Assembly (NCBI GenBank): GCA_020086605.1
Contig: JACBWW010000017.1
Coordinates: 18,492,479-18,556,478, forward strand
DNA length: 64,000 bases
Origin: Lanius collurio
Taxonomy: Eukaryota; Chordata; Aves; Passeriformes; Laniidae
Direction of reading: 5' to 3'
Part shown: positions 1-12,000 of the stretch, piece after piece
Layout of the letters: the number at the start of each line of letters is the position of its first letter
Position numbering within the stretch: the stretch's first letter is position 1
Made by a program: the position numbers and the translations under genes
The notes under the pieces: generated by a model
What the model saw: the letters and a program-made list of their open reading frames with translations, nothing else
The model's database searches: none
Told to the model about the DNA's origin: nothing

Positions 1-3000
1 AGTAAGAAGTACAAAGAGGTGAGTCATCTCGCCTCAGGAATCATTTTTGAAGCAACGCTTGGCACACATCTGACAGCTCACGATGAAATGTATGCTTTCG
101 AGTGATCTGCTGAGGTATGGGTTCTCAGCTTGCACTGTAGCAATGCATGTGCCTGGAACCCTAACCCTCATGATGCAAAGGTTCAAAAATAGAAACGGTG
201 CTACTTGTGCTGCCTATTTGGCTATGCATGAAATGATTCTGAATAAAAGCCTTTCATATTTTCATAGCAAATAATGAGCATACATTAAGAACAAATTATA
301 CGTATCTGAACTTAATGGGTGAGTTGACCCAGGCTTTTACAAATGAATACTAATGAAATGAAGCTGTAATATATATTAAACATTTAATTAACTTTTTGAG
401 CAAGGCTGTCAGTGCATGACAGAGTAGCAGAACATATAAGAAAAGCAAACAAACAAATAGAACCCAAGCCTGTATTTACAGGTACAGATCCAGAATGGGA
501 AGCAAGAGACATTTTAGCAGCTGTTTTTCTGCAGAAAATCCTAATATCTCCCTGCTGTAGCACCTGGTACTTACACATGGAAGAAATCCAAATGGAATTG
601 TTCTTTGGCCTCTGTGGCTCTTTTGTTTTATTTTTCTCTAGCATTGGAGACTATGATTGAGATGGCCATGTGTTTACTATGAAGTGTCAGGACCTAAATT
701 GAAATGTCTGTCCTGGTGTCAGAGGATGGAGCCATAAGGTGCCTTGTTGGAGTCTCTAGGTGTATAAAGTTACAGCCAGAGTCAACCCACGTGCAGTGGC
801 CCAAAGTTTCTTAAACCTGCCCTAACTGCTGATATGTAGCTGATATTTTCATCCTGTGCAAGTTAGTGTCACCTGTAAATGGCAGAGAACAGAAGTTCTG
901 TTTTTGCAGGTCCTCTAAATCACTGTGAATACATTGCATTATTACAGTAGGAAATGTATATCAAATACAACTCTAGCTGAAGCATTTGAGCCAGTATGTC
1001 AGTGAAAGCAGGTGAGCATGAGGAACCTAAGATGTTTTCCCACTGCCTAGGCTAATTCTCCATCATACAAGTAGCCCATAGCAATGTTGACTATTTCAGT
1101 CTATGGCAATTCAGCCTAAGAAATTTCTTTGCATTGTGAGCAGCACATGAAGATATCATTAACTAGTGTATATATAGCTAGTGATGCCAGAGATCCTTGT
1201 GGTCTCTCATAGGATGCTATTAAACAGTTTTTAGTCAGTTCCTTACCAAATAGAATACTGTTTGTTATTTAAGAGGGTTTTTTCACAGTCCATCCAATAT
1301 TTGGCTTTTTTAGAGTTTGTTGGTGCAATAGTGAAATAATACCATGTGTTTCTAAGGAATTGTGATTATCTGAGAGGCATATGAGAGGCAACTCAAAGAC
1401 TAAATAGACTGATTACTCCATATCAAAGCTGAGCTAATCCCCTGATGTTTAGTTGGTGTACAGCTGGGAGTTGATCAGCTGGGGAACTACAAACAAATGA
1501 TAAATAGCACCTATTCCTAAGAGCTAAATTTCCTCTCTGCGTTGAATTTTGTGAGAAGAATTGCATTCTCCATGAGTAGCTGTCAATTCCATCTTGGCTT
1601 ATTTTGCTACATTTGGGAGTTCTGATTTGTGCCTTGGGAGAATAGCTACATTTTGTCAACCATTTCTGAGTGTATGGAGTTTTGGTATGCAGTTTGATCT
1701 TTGAATATAGGGTAAACTTCACATCAAATGTGAGTGTGGTGTTTGTTGTTGCTGAATATTCATTTTTGTGCAAAGAAATTTTGGTGGTTTTGGCTCAAAC
1801 CCCATTATTTTTTGGTTGTGATGACTGTTTTACTGCTAATTCAACAGAAAGTTCAGTATGTCTGGCTGGCCACAGTCTGGCCCCACTGCATCTCCTGCAG
1901 AAGAGCTGTGGTGGGGTAGAGGCAGAGTAGCAAGAGTCTCCAGCCCCAGAGGTCCTGTGTCCTCTGAGGTCCCCTGGTACTTTGAGGACTTGCAGCTTTT
2001 CGACTTCCAAACCTTTGCTTGTTCAGGGCTGAGGAGAGGCGAGTCCAACTTTCTCACTTGCCCCACTTTGCAAACACAAGCACAAATGCATGTGCACGTA
2101 AATAGACAGCCCCTCTCTTTCTGGCTGCTGCACAAAAATTGTACCAGGGACAAATTTCTCCTAACAATCTGCTTTTACATCTGTATAAACCTTACCTATC
2201 CCTTCTTTCACAAAGTGCAGTGACTTGGGTTTACTTTTTGATGTCTGGAGCTTGAACTAAATCTCAGGAAATGTTCACATTTGCTGTTCATGTACTCCAG
2301 ACGTAGCAGCTGCTGTAGTCACTGTGGGAAGCAACCTCCGCCCCCAGGGCAGCACTTTCTGCCAGAAATGGGTTTGGTTTTGACACATTTGTAAGCTGGG
2401 GCACTTGCTGGTTCCCTGTTCTCTTAACTCAGAAAAAAGGTTTTACTTTCTGACATTAACTAGAACAAGTCAGAGATGGGATAAAACTAATTTTTTTCCT
2501 AGGGTAGGGGAGGGATCTGGTAATTTGCTGAAAACAGTGTTCTCAACATCAGTAGCAAGTTCCTAGATACCCATATGGGAATTGGCCCTCAACATTTTCC
2601 CATTAGGATATGAGTGTTTGGAGTGAGGCAGAGAGGGACAGATTCAGTGAGTGCAAAGGGAATGCTACAGTTGAGGGATATCACAGCCTCACCACTTGAA
2701 ATGTGAATTGCATCTTATCACACTGGCAGAAAAGCCAGCAAATAGTAAGTTGCATCCCATTTTGTTTAGCTGGCAGGCAATAAACAGTGGTCAGCCTGCT
2801 GCCTCATAGCAGTCACTTTCTGCAGAATCTGTGGTTTGACTGCCTTTTATTACCACTAGCTTTTCTGCTGGTTTCATAAAATGTGATTTTAAGAGCTTGT
2901 GTGACCTCCTTAATTCATCTTGCAGTGCCTGTGTGTTTCAGGGACTTCACTATGTATATGTGATCTAACTTGATCAAATACAATGAACTGTAGATGCTGT

Positions 3001-4080
3001 GACACTTGAGAAGTGGGAAGAAAGACAAATATTGAATGGAAAAGAGAAGGTAAATCAAGTCCCTGCTAAACTGACAGGGGAGTACAGAAAGGGAAGAGAA
3101 GAAAAACAGTAAAAGGTTGCTTAAAGGGCAAAACTTACATTTATGATATGCCACAGAGGTCAAGAGGGCAATGATATTTTGATGTGTGAAAATATACATA
3201 AAATTATAGTAGAGAAGCTTATTTATTTTAGAAAACCTCATGTTATGTTGGCCAACACAGAGGTTGGAGGAAGATTTCTGTCAACAGATCTGACACTGCT
3301 GTCTGTATGCAGAAGTCAGGGCTGGGCCATGGGAGAGATGGGTGCTGCTGGGCTGTGTGTGCTGCTGGAAGTGGTGAGAAGTAAAGCCTAAAGCACCAGA
3401 ATAAGACCAGGGTTGTATTCCATTTGTCTTCACTGAGAATGATATCAGCTTCTGCTGCTAGGTTCAATTGTATCAAGGCTGGATTTTTCACTTTACAAAT
3501 TAAATGTTTCCATCTACAGGTAAGCCAGATACTGGCTTAAAAATGTTCCAAACAAGAAAAAAACACAGGATCGATTAGAATAGAAAGTGTAACAAGTTGC
3601 AAGAGAGAAAAAATAGGAAGTAATTGAGTTTTTCCTGTGTTTTGAAAGCTGTTTTTTCTTCCAATTTAACTCAGTTATCCTGTGATGAGATGCTTTTGGT
3701 TTTCTCCTTCACTGTGAATGTAGAATTTTTCCCTTTCATATAAAAAGCTTCCATTCAGATAAATTTCAGTCTGGCTTTGCAACATGAATTTTGACTTTCA
3801 TGGGATATCCCTTAATTTGTGTCATCGAGGATTATTTTAAAAAGTATTTGCTTAAAATGGTTATGTCAGAAACATTAAGAAAATTTCATTTGATTCCAGC
3901 CAAAATATAAACCCAAACCAAATAATATCAAATCCAGAACATTTTTAGCTTAATCTGTTGAATTATTTATTACAATGTAGTTACACTGTGTGTTGGTCTC
4001 CCATAATCTTTATGTTTTAATAGGAAAACTTGGTGTGAACTAAGAGGAAGTTGATAATCTCTATCATTTCAATTAGCATA
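1..4080. other. Non-coding stretch, no recognisable gene
   Basis: I see no recognisable protein homology, RNA gene or transposable element here. Open frames are short (none above about 121 codons), overlap one another on both strands and read as low-complexity or random protein. Around 1855-2110 the sequence is locally richer in G+C, which explains the overlapping open frames on both strands there. Near 2300-2350 there is a small C-rich patch. An undetected small exon or a very old repeat cannot be excluded by reading alone. Confidence 0.6.
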
Positions 4081-4172
4081 TTATAGAATCGTAGAATACT
4101 TTTGTTAGAAGGGACCTTGAGAAGTGATCAAGTTACACCCCCCTGCAGTGAACAGGGACACCTTGAGCATCT
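4081..4172 (-). mobile_element. CR1 LINE 3' tail fragment
   Basis: Read on the minus strand this ends in CR1-type octamer units: on the plus strand the left edge reads TAGAATCGTAGAAT, the complement of repeated ATTCTAYG. It continues into the typical 3' UTR text (plus strand: AGAAGGGACCTTGAGAAG, then CCCCCCTGCAGTGAACAGGG). CR1 copies are usually truncated at the 5' end during insertion, so a fragment of under 100 bp that keeps only the 3' end is normal. No coding sequence is left. The right edge is approximate because similarity fades after about 4170. Confidence 0.85.
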
Positions 4173-4185
4173 TATTTCATGTTGA

Positions 4186-4226
4186 TTTTTGTTTTGTTTT
4201 GTTTTGTTTTTTGTTTTTGTTTTTTC
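4186..4226. repeat. (TTTTG)n simple repeat
   Basis: About 41 bases of TTTTG units, the later ones interrupted by longer T runs. It lies about 15 bp from the truncated side of the CR1 tail, not from its octamer side, so it is not the element's own terminal repeat. Confidence 0.9.
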
Positions 4227-7200
4227 TTGGGACTTATTCAACTGTGTGAAAGTTTGGCATCAAATGATGAAATTACATAATTGATCAGGTGTAATTTTTC
4301 ATATTTGAAGTCTATTTTCAGCTGCACTAATGAAATGCCCTAGCCAATAGGAGCTATGGAGTGGTGCAGTGAACAGTCCTGACAAACAAGTGTTAATTTA
4401 GGATGTAGATGGTGGTGGAAGTCTGGTTAAGTGAAAGAACCATCAGGAGGAAGCTATCACTCTCGCTGACAAGGTCCTGTCTATGGAACAGAGCTCCTCA
4501 TAGCACACTGCCCCTATCACTGGCAGCCACTTATAAATCATGGAAATAATGATGAATGAGGCACCACCAAAACAGCCTTCACAAGCTGGAATTTATAAGC
4601 TTTACTCGAGAAAGGTAGGTACAACCTGGCACTCAGTAGAGCAGCAGCAGAAAAGGGGTGGCTTCATGCTCTGAACCAAAGGGTGCCTGATGATCCCCAA
4701 GCCCCTGCACTTCCTTTGGCTCATGGCCCTCTGAGCTCCCCGAGAGAGTCTGCCACAGTTGGAGGTACTCACCCTGCATCCTCAGGCACTACACATGCTG
4801 CCACTTGTGCTGCTCTCTGTCTCTGATTCAGCCACTTAATCTGTTAGTTTGAAAGAGAGTTGTGCACATCCAATCTTAAAATTTCTGGGAGAAGCTTTAT
4901 TTTCCATTTCAGTAATGAGGTTAAAGTCAGAGTTACAACATATAAGTGATGAAGATGAGATTTTCACAAGTGCTTGGTATCCGTTTATCCATAACGATGG
5001 AAATCAATATGCACTTAATGTTTTCAGTAAACAGTGGTATAGATTTAAGCTAACCCTGAACATCTTCGAAAATCTCAGACATTTTCTGGGAGACTGCATG
5101 TTCATCTTGTCTTACACCAAAGGTTAGATTCAAAAGTAACTATTAAGAAAATGGAACAAAACTGGTTTGACTTTCCAAGTCATTGCAAACCCATTCATTA
5201 TAGGGTTTGTGAAAGCCAGGAAGGCAAAGGTACATAAAAAACAGAACCCTAATTTTAGGAAGCTAGGTTTGAAGAATATTATCTCATATCTGTGCTATAA
5301 AACACAAAAATGTTTGTTCCAGTAATCCCAGATGAATGCCAGCTTTGGTATGTTCCAAACCATCTTCGAAAAACATGGCAATAAAATAATGGAAAATAAC
5401 TCTGGCCACTAGGTTAAATTCTGCTCAGTAAATAAAACTGGGCAGACTATCATTCAGGAAAATGGTGCAAAAATTCTTGTTGAGTTAATAGAGGATCGAT
5501 CTTGAAGATTTTCTTTCACAGGTTGAAACTAATTTTCAGGTTAACAAATTGTAATTTTGGGCCCTTATGAAAAATGTGGCCCTTCTGCACCACATTTTGA
5601 ACATATCAAGTTGCTACAGAATGACTGAGAGCTTGTAGGGTGTAGCTAAGTTTTCAATTGTGCAGAAAGTGACTTCTGGATTTAAAATGCTAATCTGTAG
5701 TGTTTTAGATCTGTCACAGGGTATCAAATTTGGCATATAAAAGGCACTCAAGTCCCTAACAAGTTTTACCCTCATTTTGACAAATGCTCTTCTTCTACCT
5801 GCTGCTATTTCTGTATGAAGAGGAAGGTGAGAAAATGCTTCAATTTAGATGACAAAAATATCTTTTTTACTGTTCAGTAACCTCCATGCACCTGGTCTCC
5901 ATGGTGCTGTGGGATGGGGAGGCCAAGAGGCAGGCAGTTCAGTTATCAGTCTCTTCAGCATGCCTTCCTGTGTGGAGACAGGGCAGGCAGAGGTTAAGCA
6001 GCAACATTTCTGATGCTAGACCAGCAGCATCTCTGCTAATGCTACTGTGTGCAGGTACAGCTGAAGAGAAGAATAATGAAAAAAACCCCAGCAAAACTGC
6101 AAAGGCCTTGCAGTTCACTTGCAAAGGCAGCAGAAGTATCTGTGCAATTCATTTTGCAAAATGTTCATAAGAGACAAGTCTTAGAAAATATCCTTTGTTT
6201 TTCACCCTTGTTTGTAGATTGACTGGAGCACAGAGAACAGAGGGGATTCCTTTGCTTTTTTCTCCTTTTGAACAAACCCATTGTCTGCACACTCCTGCAT
6301 CCCACACTACAACCACAGACCCTTCTCCTCTCTCCTCCATTGTCCCAGGGTCCAGAGCAGTACTTCAGGAGCAGCTGGAGCACAGACTGAAGTTAGGACC
6401 ACCTTGGAGGAAGTTGCCTGTATCAGTGTGGTTATATGGCAGCAGATGCTCAAAATAGAGCTTTCAGCTCACCTTAAGCCACACTGTTCCACCCTCATCC
6501 CTCAGCTTCTTTACAGGCAGAGACCTCTGCAAAGTCTATGAGCTGCAGCTGGTCCTGGTCCCATGTCTGTGACGTTCAGTGGCTGTCTTGCTTGGTGGCC
6601 ACTCTTAGTGCTGGTCAGCCTGGCAACAAGAGCATTTCTCTGCTCCCAGTCTGTTTCTGCATTAAATTTTGGTACTTTATTTTTCTGCTGAAGTTGTTTT
6701 TTTTTTTTTTCTTCCCAAGGCCCTAATAGCCTGTTTTTAATATAAAATGAAAAGCCCTACATATTTACTGTCCTGGGGGAAACAGCTAGGGCTTATATGG
6801 AAATCATTGTTCTTCAGAGATGCTCATGGCTGTGGATGGTACTGAGTCTTCATCTCTGATGGAGCACAGCAGATGCATCAGTAGCTAGTGGAGCTCTGCC
6901 AGTGCTAGCCACTGCTTTACTTCCCAAATCTAGACAGTGGCTTGGTAAGTCAACTGTGACGCTGGTAATTCAGTAGAGTCTGTGCTCCCCTCTGCTGAGC
7001 CACTACACCAGGCAGATTTAACTTGCTTGCTTTTTTTTTTTTCCCCAGAAAGTCAGATGCCTTTATTCTGTAAACTACCTCTACAATATGAAGCACTCCC
7101 AAAATAAGTTGTTTCCTTTATTACATGGTATATGCTACAAAGTTATTCCTGTCTTCTCAAATTAAACAGAAGGACTGTATGGTGGTTTCAGGGAGAGGAG

Positions 7201-7390
7201 AACAAACATAATTCTATTTTGTGTGGGTGAATTTCCATGGAAGGCAGCTTACTTTGCTTTGGGCAGCATTTGGCAGCATGTCAGTGTCTGTATGGGGAAC
7301 TTGGTGTATATTACCTCTTTATTCACTGGATCTCATTTATTAAAGGGAAAGGCAAGTCCAAAAGCTACTTAAGTCAGACTGAAGTCACAG
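4227..7390. other. Non-coding stretch with T homopolymers
   Basis: No gene recognised. A 92-codon open frame at 4849-5127 is unlike any family I know and has no convincing splice context. The region 5886-6640 is richer in C and G and carries several overlapping short open frames on both strands, the usual effect of fewer stop codons. Runs of 14 T (6697-6710) and 12 T (7031-7042) are present without an identifiable retroposon attached. Confidence 0.55.
6697..6710. repeat. T14 homopolymer
   Basis: Fourteen consecutive T. Read on the minus strand it could be the A tail of an old retroposed sequence, but the sequence on its right (minus-strand upstream) is not recognisable as one. Confidence 0.9.
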
Positions 7391-7440
7391 AGATTGTTTA
7401 GATTATTTTTAAAAAGATTTTGTTTAGATTATTTCAAAGA
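7391..7440. repeat. 26-bp tandem duplication, two copies
   Basis: The 14-mer TGTTTAGATTATTT occurs exactly at 7395-7408 and again at 7421-7434. Flanking AGATT and A-rich text extend the similarity to a unit of about 26 bp. It looks like a local replication-slippage duplication in AT-rich DNA. Confidence 0.8.
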
Positions 7441-8247
7441 AGATTCTGTTATAAACTCCCATTCCAGTTTGGGTTGACATAATATTGTTATATGTTTTCA
7501 CCATATGTTTATGATTTTAAACAGCTTGGGGGAAAACAAACAAAAACTATGCCTCCTGCTAGAGGGACCTATTGGCAATATAATCCTGGGCAGAAAATTC
7601 AGATGGTGAACTGTGTCTCTCAGATCATCAATCAAACCTCGTCAGTAAAGAATGAGCAAACAATTCTTTTATTAACCTGAATCTAGCCAATGATAGTGTG
7701 TTACTTTCTTAAAAAGAATTCAAGAAACAGGTTATCAGTTAAATTGCATTCTTTTTTTCTCTAATGACACACTTTCCTACTATGCTTTACACTTCTAGTA
7801 AGTTTTTTTTTTAAATGTATCACTTTTTACATTCCATACTTTTATGCAGTCCATAATGGAGAACTTATTTTAATTTAAAAATCTTTGTGGTATATCTCAC
7901 CTGCCCAAGGAAAACAAAGAAAATTATTTGTATCAGTATTTAGTAATGGAAATACAATGACAAAAAAAGAGATTTCTTAATATTCGGTGTTGTAATATAA
8001 TTGATGAGAAGAGTAATGCTTTTACCTTGACATCTGCCTCTCCTTCCACAATACAACACTCTCATTATTTCCATAGAAATTGTCTGAAAACACAGAATGA
8101 ACAAGATGCGAGGGTATGTTTTATTTCCATTTTCATACAGCTCATAGACACATGGAGAAGAAGGGACAGGAAATGGGATTCTTTGATTATCAGGTTATTT
8201 CTTCTGGAAAGAACCTCTTCCAGGCTAATGCCTGTCCCCAGCAGTCA
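7441..8247. other. Non-coding stretch
   Basis: AT-rich, no gene or repeat recognised. The open frames at 7492-7680 (62 codons) and 8027-8251 (74 codons) match nothing I know and are of chance length. Confidence 0.6.
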
Positions 8248-8270
8248 CTAAAGAAAGTAACTTTCTTTAG
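8248..8270. repeat. Perfect palindrome, 10-bp stem and 3-nt loop
   Basis: The left arm CTAAAGAAAG (8248-8257) and right arm CTTTCTTTAG (8261-8270) are exact reverse complements around the spacer TAA. The flanking bases do not pair. It could form a small hairpin or cruciform, or bind a dimeric factor; nothing nearby decides which. Confidence 0.95.
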
Positions 8271-9027
8271 GGGTTGATGATTTTGGGTGAAAAAATTAAA
8301 ACATTCCAACCTTTTCATCCTCACACTTGAAAATGTCATATGAGATTGCTCAGTTTAGAAATGATTATCCTGAGGAACACTGTTATTCAGCTGTACTCCC
8401 TCTGTAGTCTTGCCTGCGGGATTCTTGGCCAACTCATTGTATCCCATGTGGCACTGTCTGTCTTGTGGAAATGATGTTCCTGGTCCTTGCAGAAGTCACT
8501 GAGCTGGGCAACATCAGGAATCACCAGGCAGCTAAACTTCATTACTTTGAGCAAGCATTTCCAATATGAAACTTCAGTGGTTTTGTTCTGATACTTTTAA
8601 TGAAAAGTTTGCTTGACTGAAATACACCTATGCTTTTCCATCAGCTCAGAATGATGATCTGGACTTGGTACTAGAGTAAGTGATGGAAGTTGCTTCTTTG
8701 TACATTATTCCACTTACTGGTGAGTGTTTCCTACAGTGGGAAAGTAGAGCTTCGAAGCAGTGTTGGTGCAGTAGGACCTGAGGCAGTGGGAACAGAGAAA
8801 ACCTTCTTGCAGGAGGGTTTGTACTAAGCTCAGATTACATTTTCAGTTAGAGTGGGTTTGCTGCCAATGTCTCAGCATCCCAATTTGACATTATTCCCAT
8901 TGCCTTAGCATCTAGAAAACATGTCTGGAGAAAAACCACACAGAATTAGGCTTTAGCTAGGAAAGCACCAAAGGTCCAAGGCAGGCGTTTAAATGCTTTG
9001 CAGAACTGGCTCCTTGCAGTAAAATGC

Positions 9028-9066
9028 AAATATATATATGTGTTTATATATATATATTTATTTACA
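9028..9066. repeat. (TA)n-rich low-complexity tract
   Basis: Imperfect TA/TATT repeats, interrupted by GTGTT. Confidence 0.85.
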
Positions 9067-12000
9067 TATTTCAGAGCTGGAACTCTGGTACCTTGCACTA
9101 AACACTAATTAGCTACAATTATGTGCACCTATATTTGGGAAACATACAAATATGAGCTGTATAAAATTAGGTTGTCTGCCCTATTGACAGACTGTTTCAA
9201 ATAATATTAGCTGCTCATATTAATGGAAATCAAATGTAATAATTAGTGATTCAGAGAAAATTGTGGGAATAATCAGTGTTACTCAGAGAATTTGTAGAGA
9301 AAGAATAAAGAACTAAGATGGACAAATTGCATTTGATGAATGCCACACTTTTCAATACACCTTTGCTAGGCTAATAGCAATAAATGAGGCTCTGAGCTCA
9401 GTGAGCAGTGCCAGGCAGTCTTCTAATAAGAGTAATTCCAAAATAGTAGGTGAGAATGAGCTTAGAAATGAAAATGGGGAATCAGAATACTGTCTCAGTC
9501 TTGTTGAAAGAAGTCTTTAACTTTTTTTTTTTTAATTTCTAACGAAAGTGCCCCCAGAGCCAACCCTGAAGAATACAAATTTTTGCTATATAACTTACCA
9601 TTCCAGAAATGTGATAAATTTACTACAAACCAAGCTTTGGAGGACTGCAGACTTTGAATCAAACCTGACAGAAGATTTCAGGGTAATAAATCACTGAGGA
9701 AGGTGAGGATCACAGAGGCAGAGCCCCTGTGAGTAGCAAAGGAGGGATTAAATGCATCAAGAAGATTTGGCAGTCATCAGTAATATTTTGGATCTTGGGA
9801 ATATTTACATCTAACTAGCTGTATACCCTGCACTGTTTACATGCTGAGATTTATCAACAAATTTTTTAAGGAGTAGCTCCCACATACGGGGGAATTTACA
9901 GACAGGTTTTTCCAGTTTAAGCATTCCTAGCTGAAATATTTATGTTCTGCCATTGTACCACAACTAATTTATCAGGAACTTTTACACAGGTAATAAATAG
10001 AAGGGGAGGACAGCAACATGTTTCACCTAGCAATATGGTAAATGACTCAGCTGCTTTTAGATGCTGTGGATAACTATATTTCTTCCTTAGGTATCTAGTA
10101 ATTTAAATTGATGAGCATATAACATCTGTTCTGATGTAAAGGTAAACTTTCATCTGGCTGAAATAGTATCATCACATATTTGAAACAGATATAGGGCTGC
10201 AAAGCTGGGGATTTGTGCACTGGGAGTGTGCAGCAGTTGCTGCTCTTCAGCTGCAGGTGCAGCACAGGATTGCCCAGACTCCCTCCATGATAAGACAATG
10301 ACGAGTTGTTATTTTGATCATCTCCTATGCCTTTCTGCCTGCTTCAGACTTCTGAATTTCAAATTTTGTTCTTTCAAGAAACCCACAATTTCCCATGGGG
10401 TCTGAAGCATTGGTCCAGAGTCAGACTTCAGGCTCACCCGGGGTTACCCAGTTTCCTTTATGCTGCTCACTTGGGGAATGCTGCTGCTCCCAGTTTGTGC
10501 CAGCTGGGGTAATGGGGTTTGTTCTGTGTGGAAAGTTGTCAGCAGAATCTGCACAAGTACATACACCTTACTCACTTTACAGATTTTGCTTTTGCTGAGT
10601 ACAATATCCTCTCTCTGACTCTTCTTGGGTGAAATTGTGCAGGGTTCTTTAAAATGTATTTCTTTTGTCCTTGTGAAAATCAACTTGTTCAGGAAAGTAA
10701 ATACACCATCTTCAGAAGACACTTCTTCAATGCTTTGTTTCTCCAACTGTTTGAAAGCAATTATTTATAAAGCCATAGCAGAATGGCAAATGTAGATAAT
10801 GAAACCAGCCTGCAGGCACTTGCCATCTACATTTAATTGTAATATAAATGCCTATTAATGCAAATGATGACAATTTGTTAGATCTGTAATACCCATCTGA
10901 ACAATAACCCAAAAAGTCAGATGGAACCACATTAAAACTACTTTTTAAATCTAAGATACAGTTAATTGCTTGCACAGAGGGACTTTCCTTCAACAACCTG
11001 TCTGTCCTCCAGGTTATGGTTCAGAGGGCTTTGCAACTGCATTGAGAAGAGGGGGTTTGGAAGGAATAACAGGAGATGCCAAGTGTGGAAATCTCACAGG
11101 TGGAAGGTATTTGTGGATGTTTCCCTGTTTGTCTCTTGGGATACAGCAAACCTCCTGAAAATATGTGACTGGTGTCAAGAGGAGAATGGATATACTGCTC
11201 CAGATTTGATTTTTGTAGCAGGAGGTCAGAATTTTTCTGGCTAGCTCTCTGCAATAACCCTACCTGCAGCCTTCTCCCAGTGCTTTCCCCTACAGAAAGC
11301 ACTGCTGATCCAGTAGCTTGAGAATGATGCAGAATATCTGGATTGGGGCTGCTGCAAATTCCCTCAGAAAAATATCCATTCTGTGTGTCATAGAAGTGCC
11401 TACATAATTCAACACTTCCTGATCATGTCAGCAGGGTCTCCCCCAAATCTGAGCTCCTGTCAGCCAAAGGGAGCTGAGAGGAGTCTGTCTCTGCAGCAGT
11501 GTGGCTGCTGACGGGTACATTCCACTTTGGTCAAGTGGGCAATTTGAAAAAAAAACCTGCTAATGAGAAATCTAGATACTGTCCTCTGTGCTCTCAAAGA
11601 CATTTTCTGTGTAATGGAGAAGCTCTGAGTATATGCCTTTGTCTCAGATTCACAGGAAGGACAGGTAATTTAAATTACTAGAAAGACAAGTGAATTTATT
11701 GAATTAATTTGTTAAGGCCATATAGGTGCATTGTCACAGCTAAGCTTCATTTCCAAGTTTTTAACTTCTGGTTACTTGTTTGAGCATGAAGCTGTTCTTC
11801 TTAGCTGGAAAATCCTCTTGCTAAAAACTTGCTCTCTTCCAATCAGAAGTCCTTGGTCATGGATATCTCCCACGTCTTCTGTAATCATGTACATTTAAAA
11901 TCTACATGCTAAAGTTAAGAGATCAAACTCAGCCAATGCAACAATCAGTGGTTAATGAGCTTCTAGTACAGTACCTTGTTTTCTTTTACCTGCTAACAGT

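Noticed and set aside
1836..2223. Overlapping open frames of 105 codons (minus) and 121 codons (plus)
   Set aside because: They lie opposite each other in a C+G-richer patch, match no family I know, and have no splice context; low stop density explains both.
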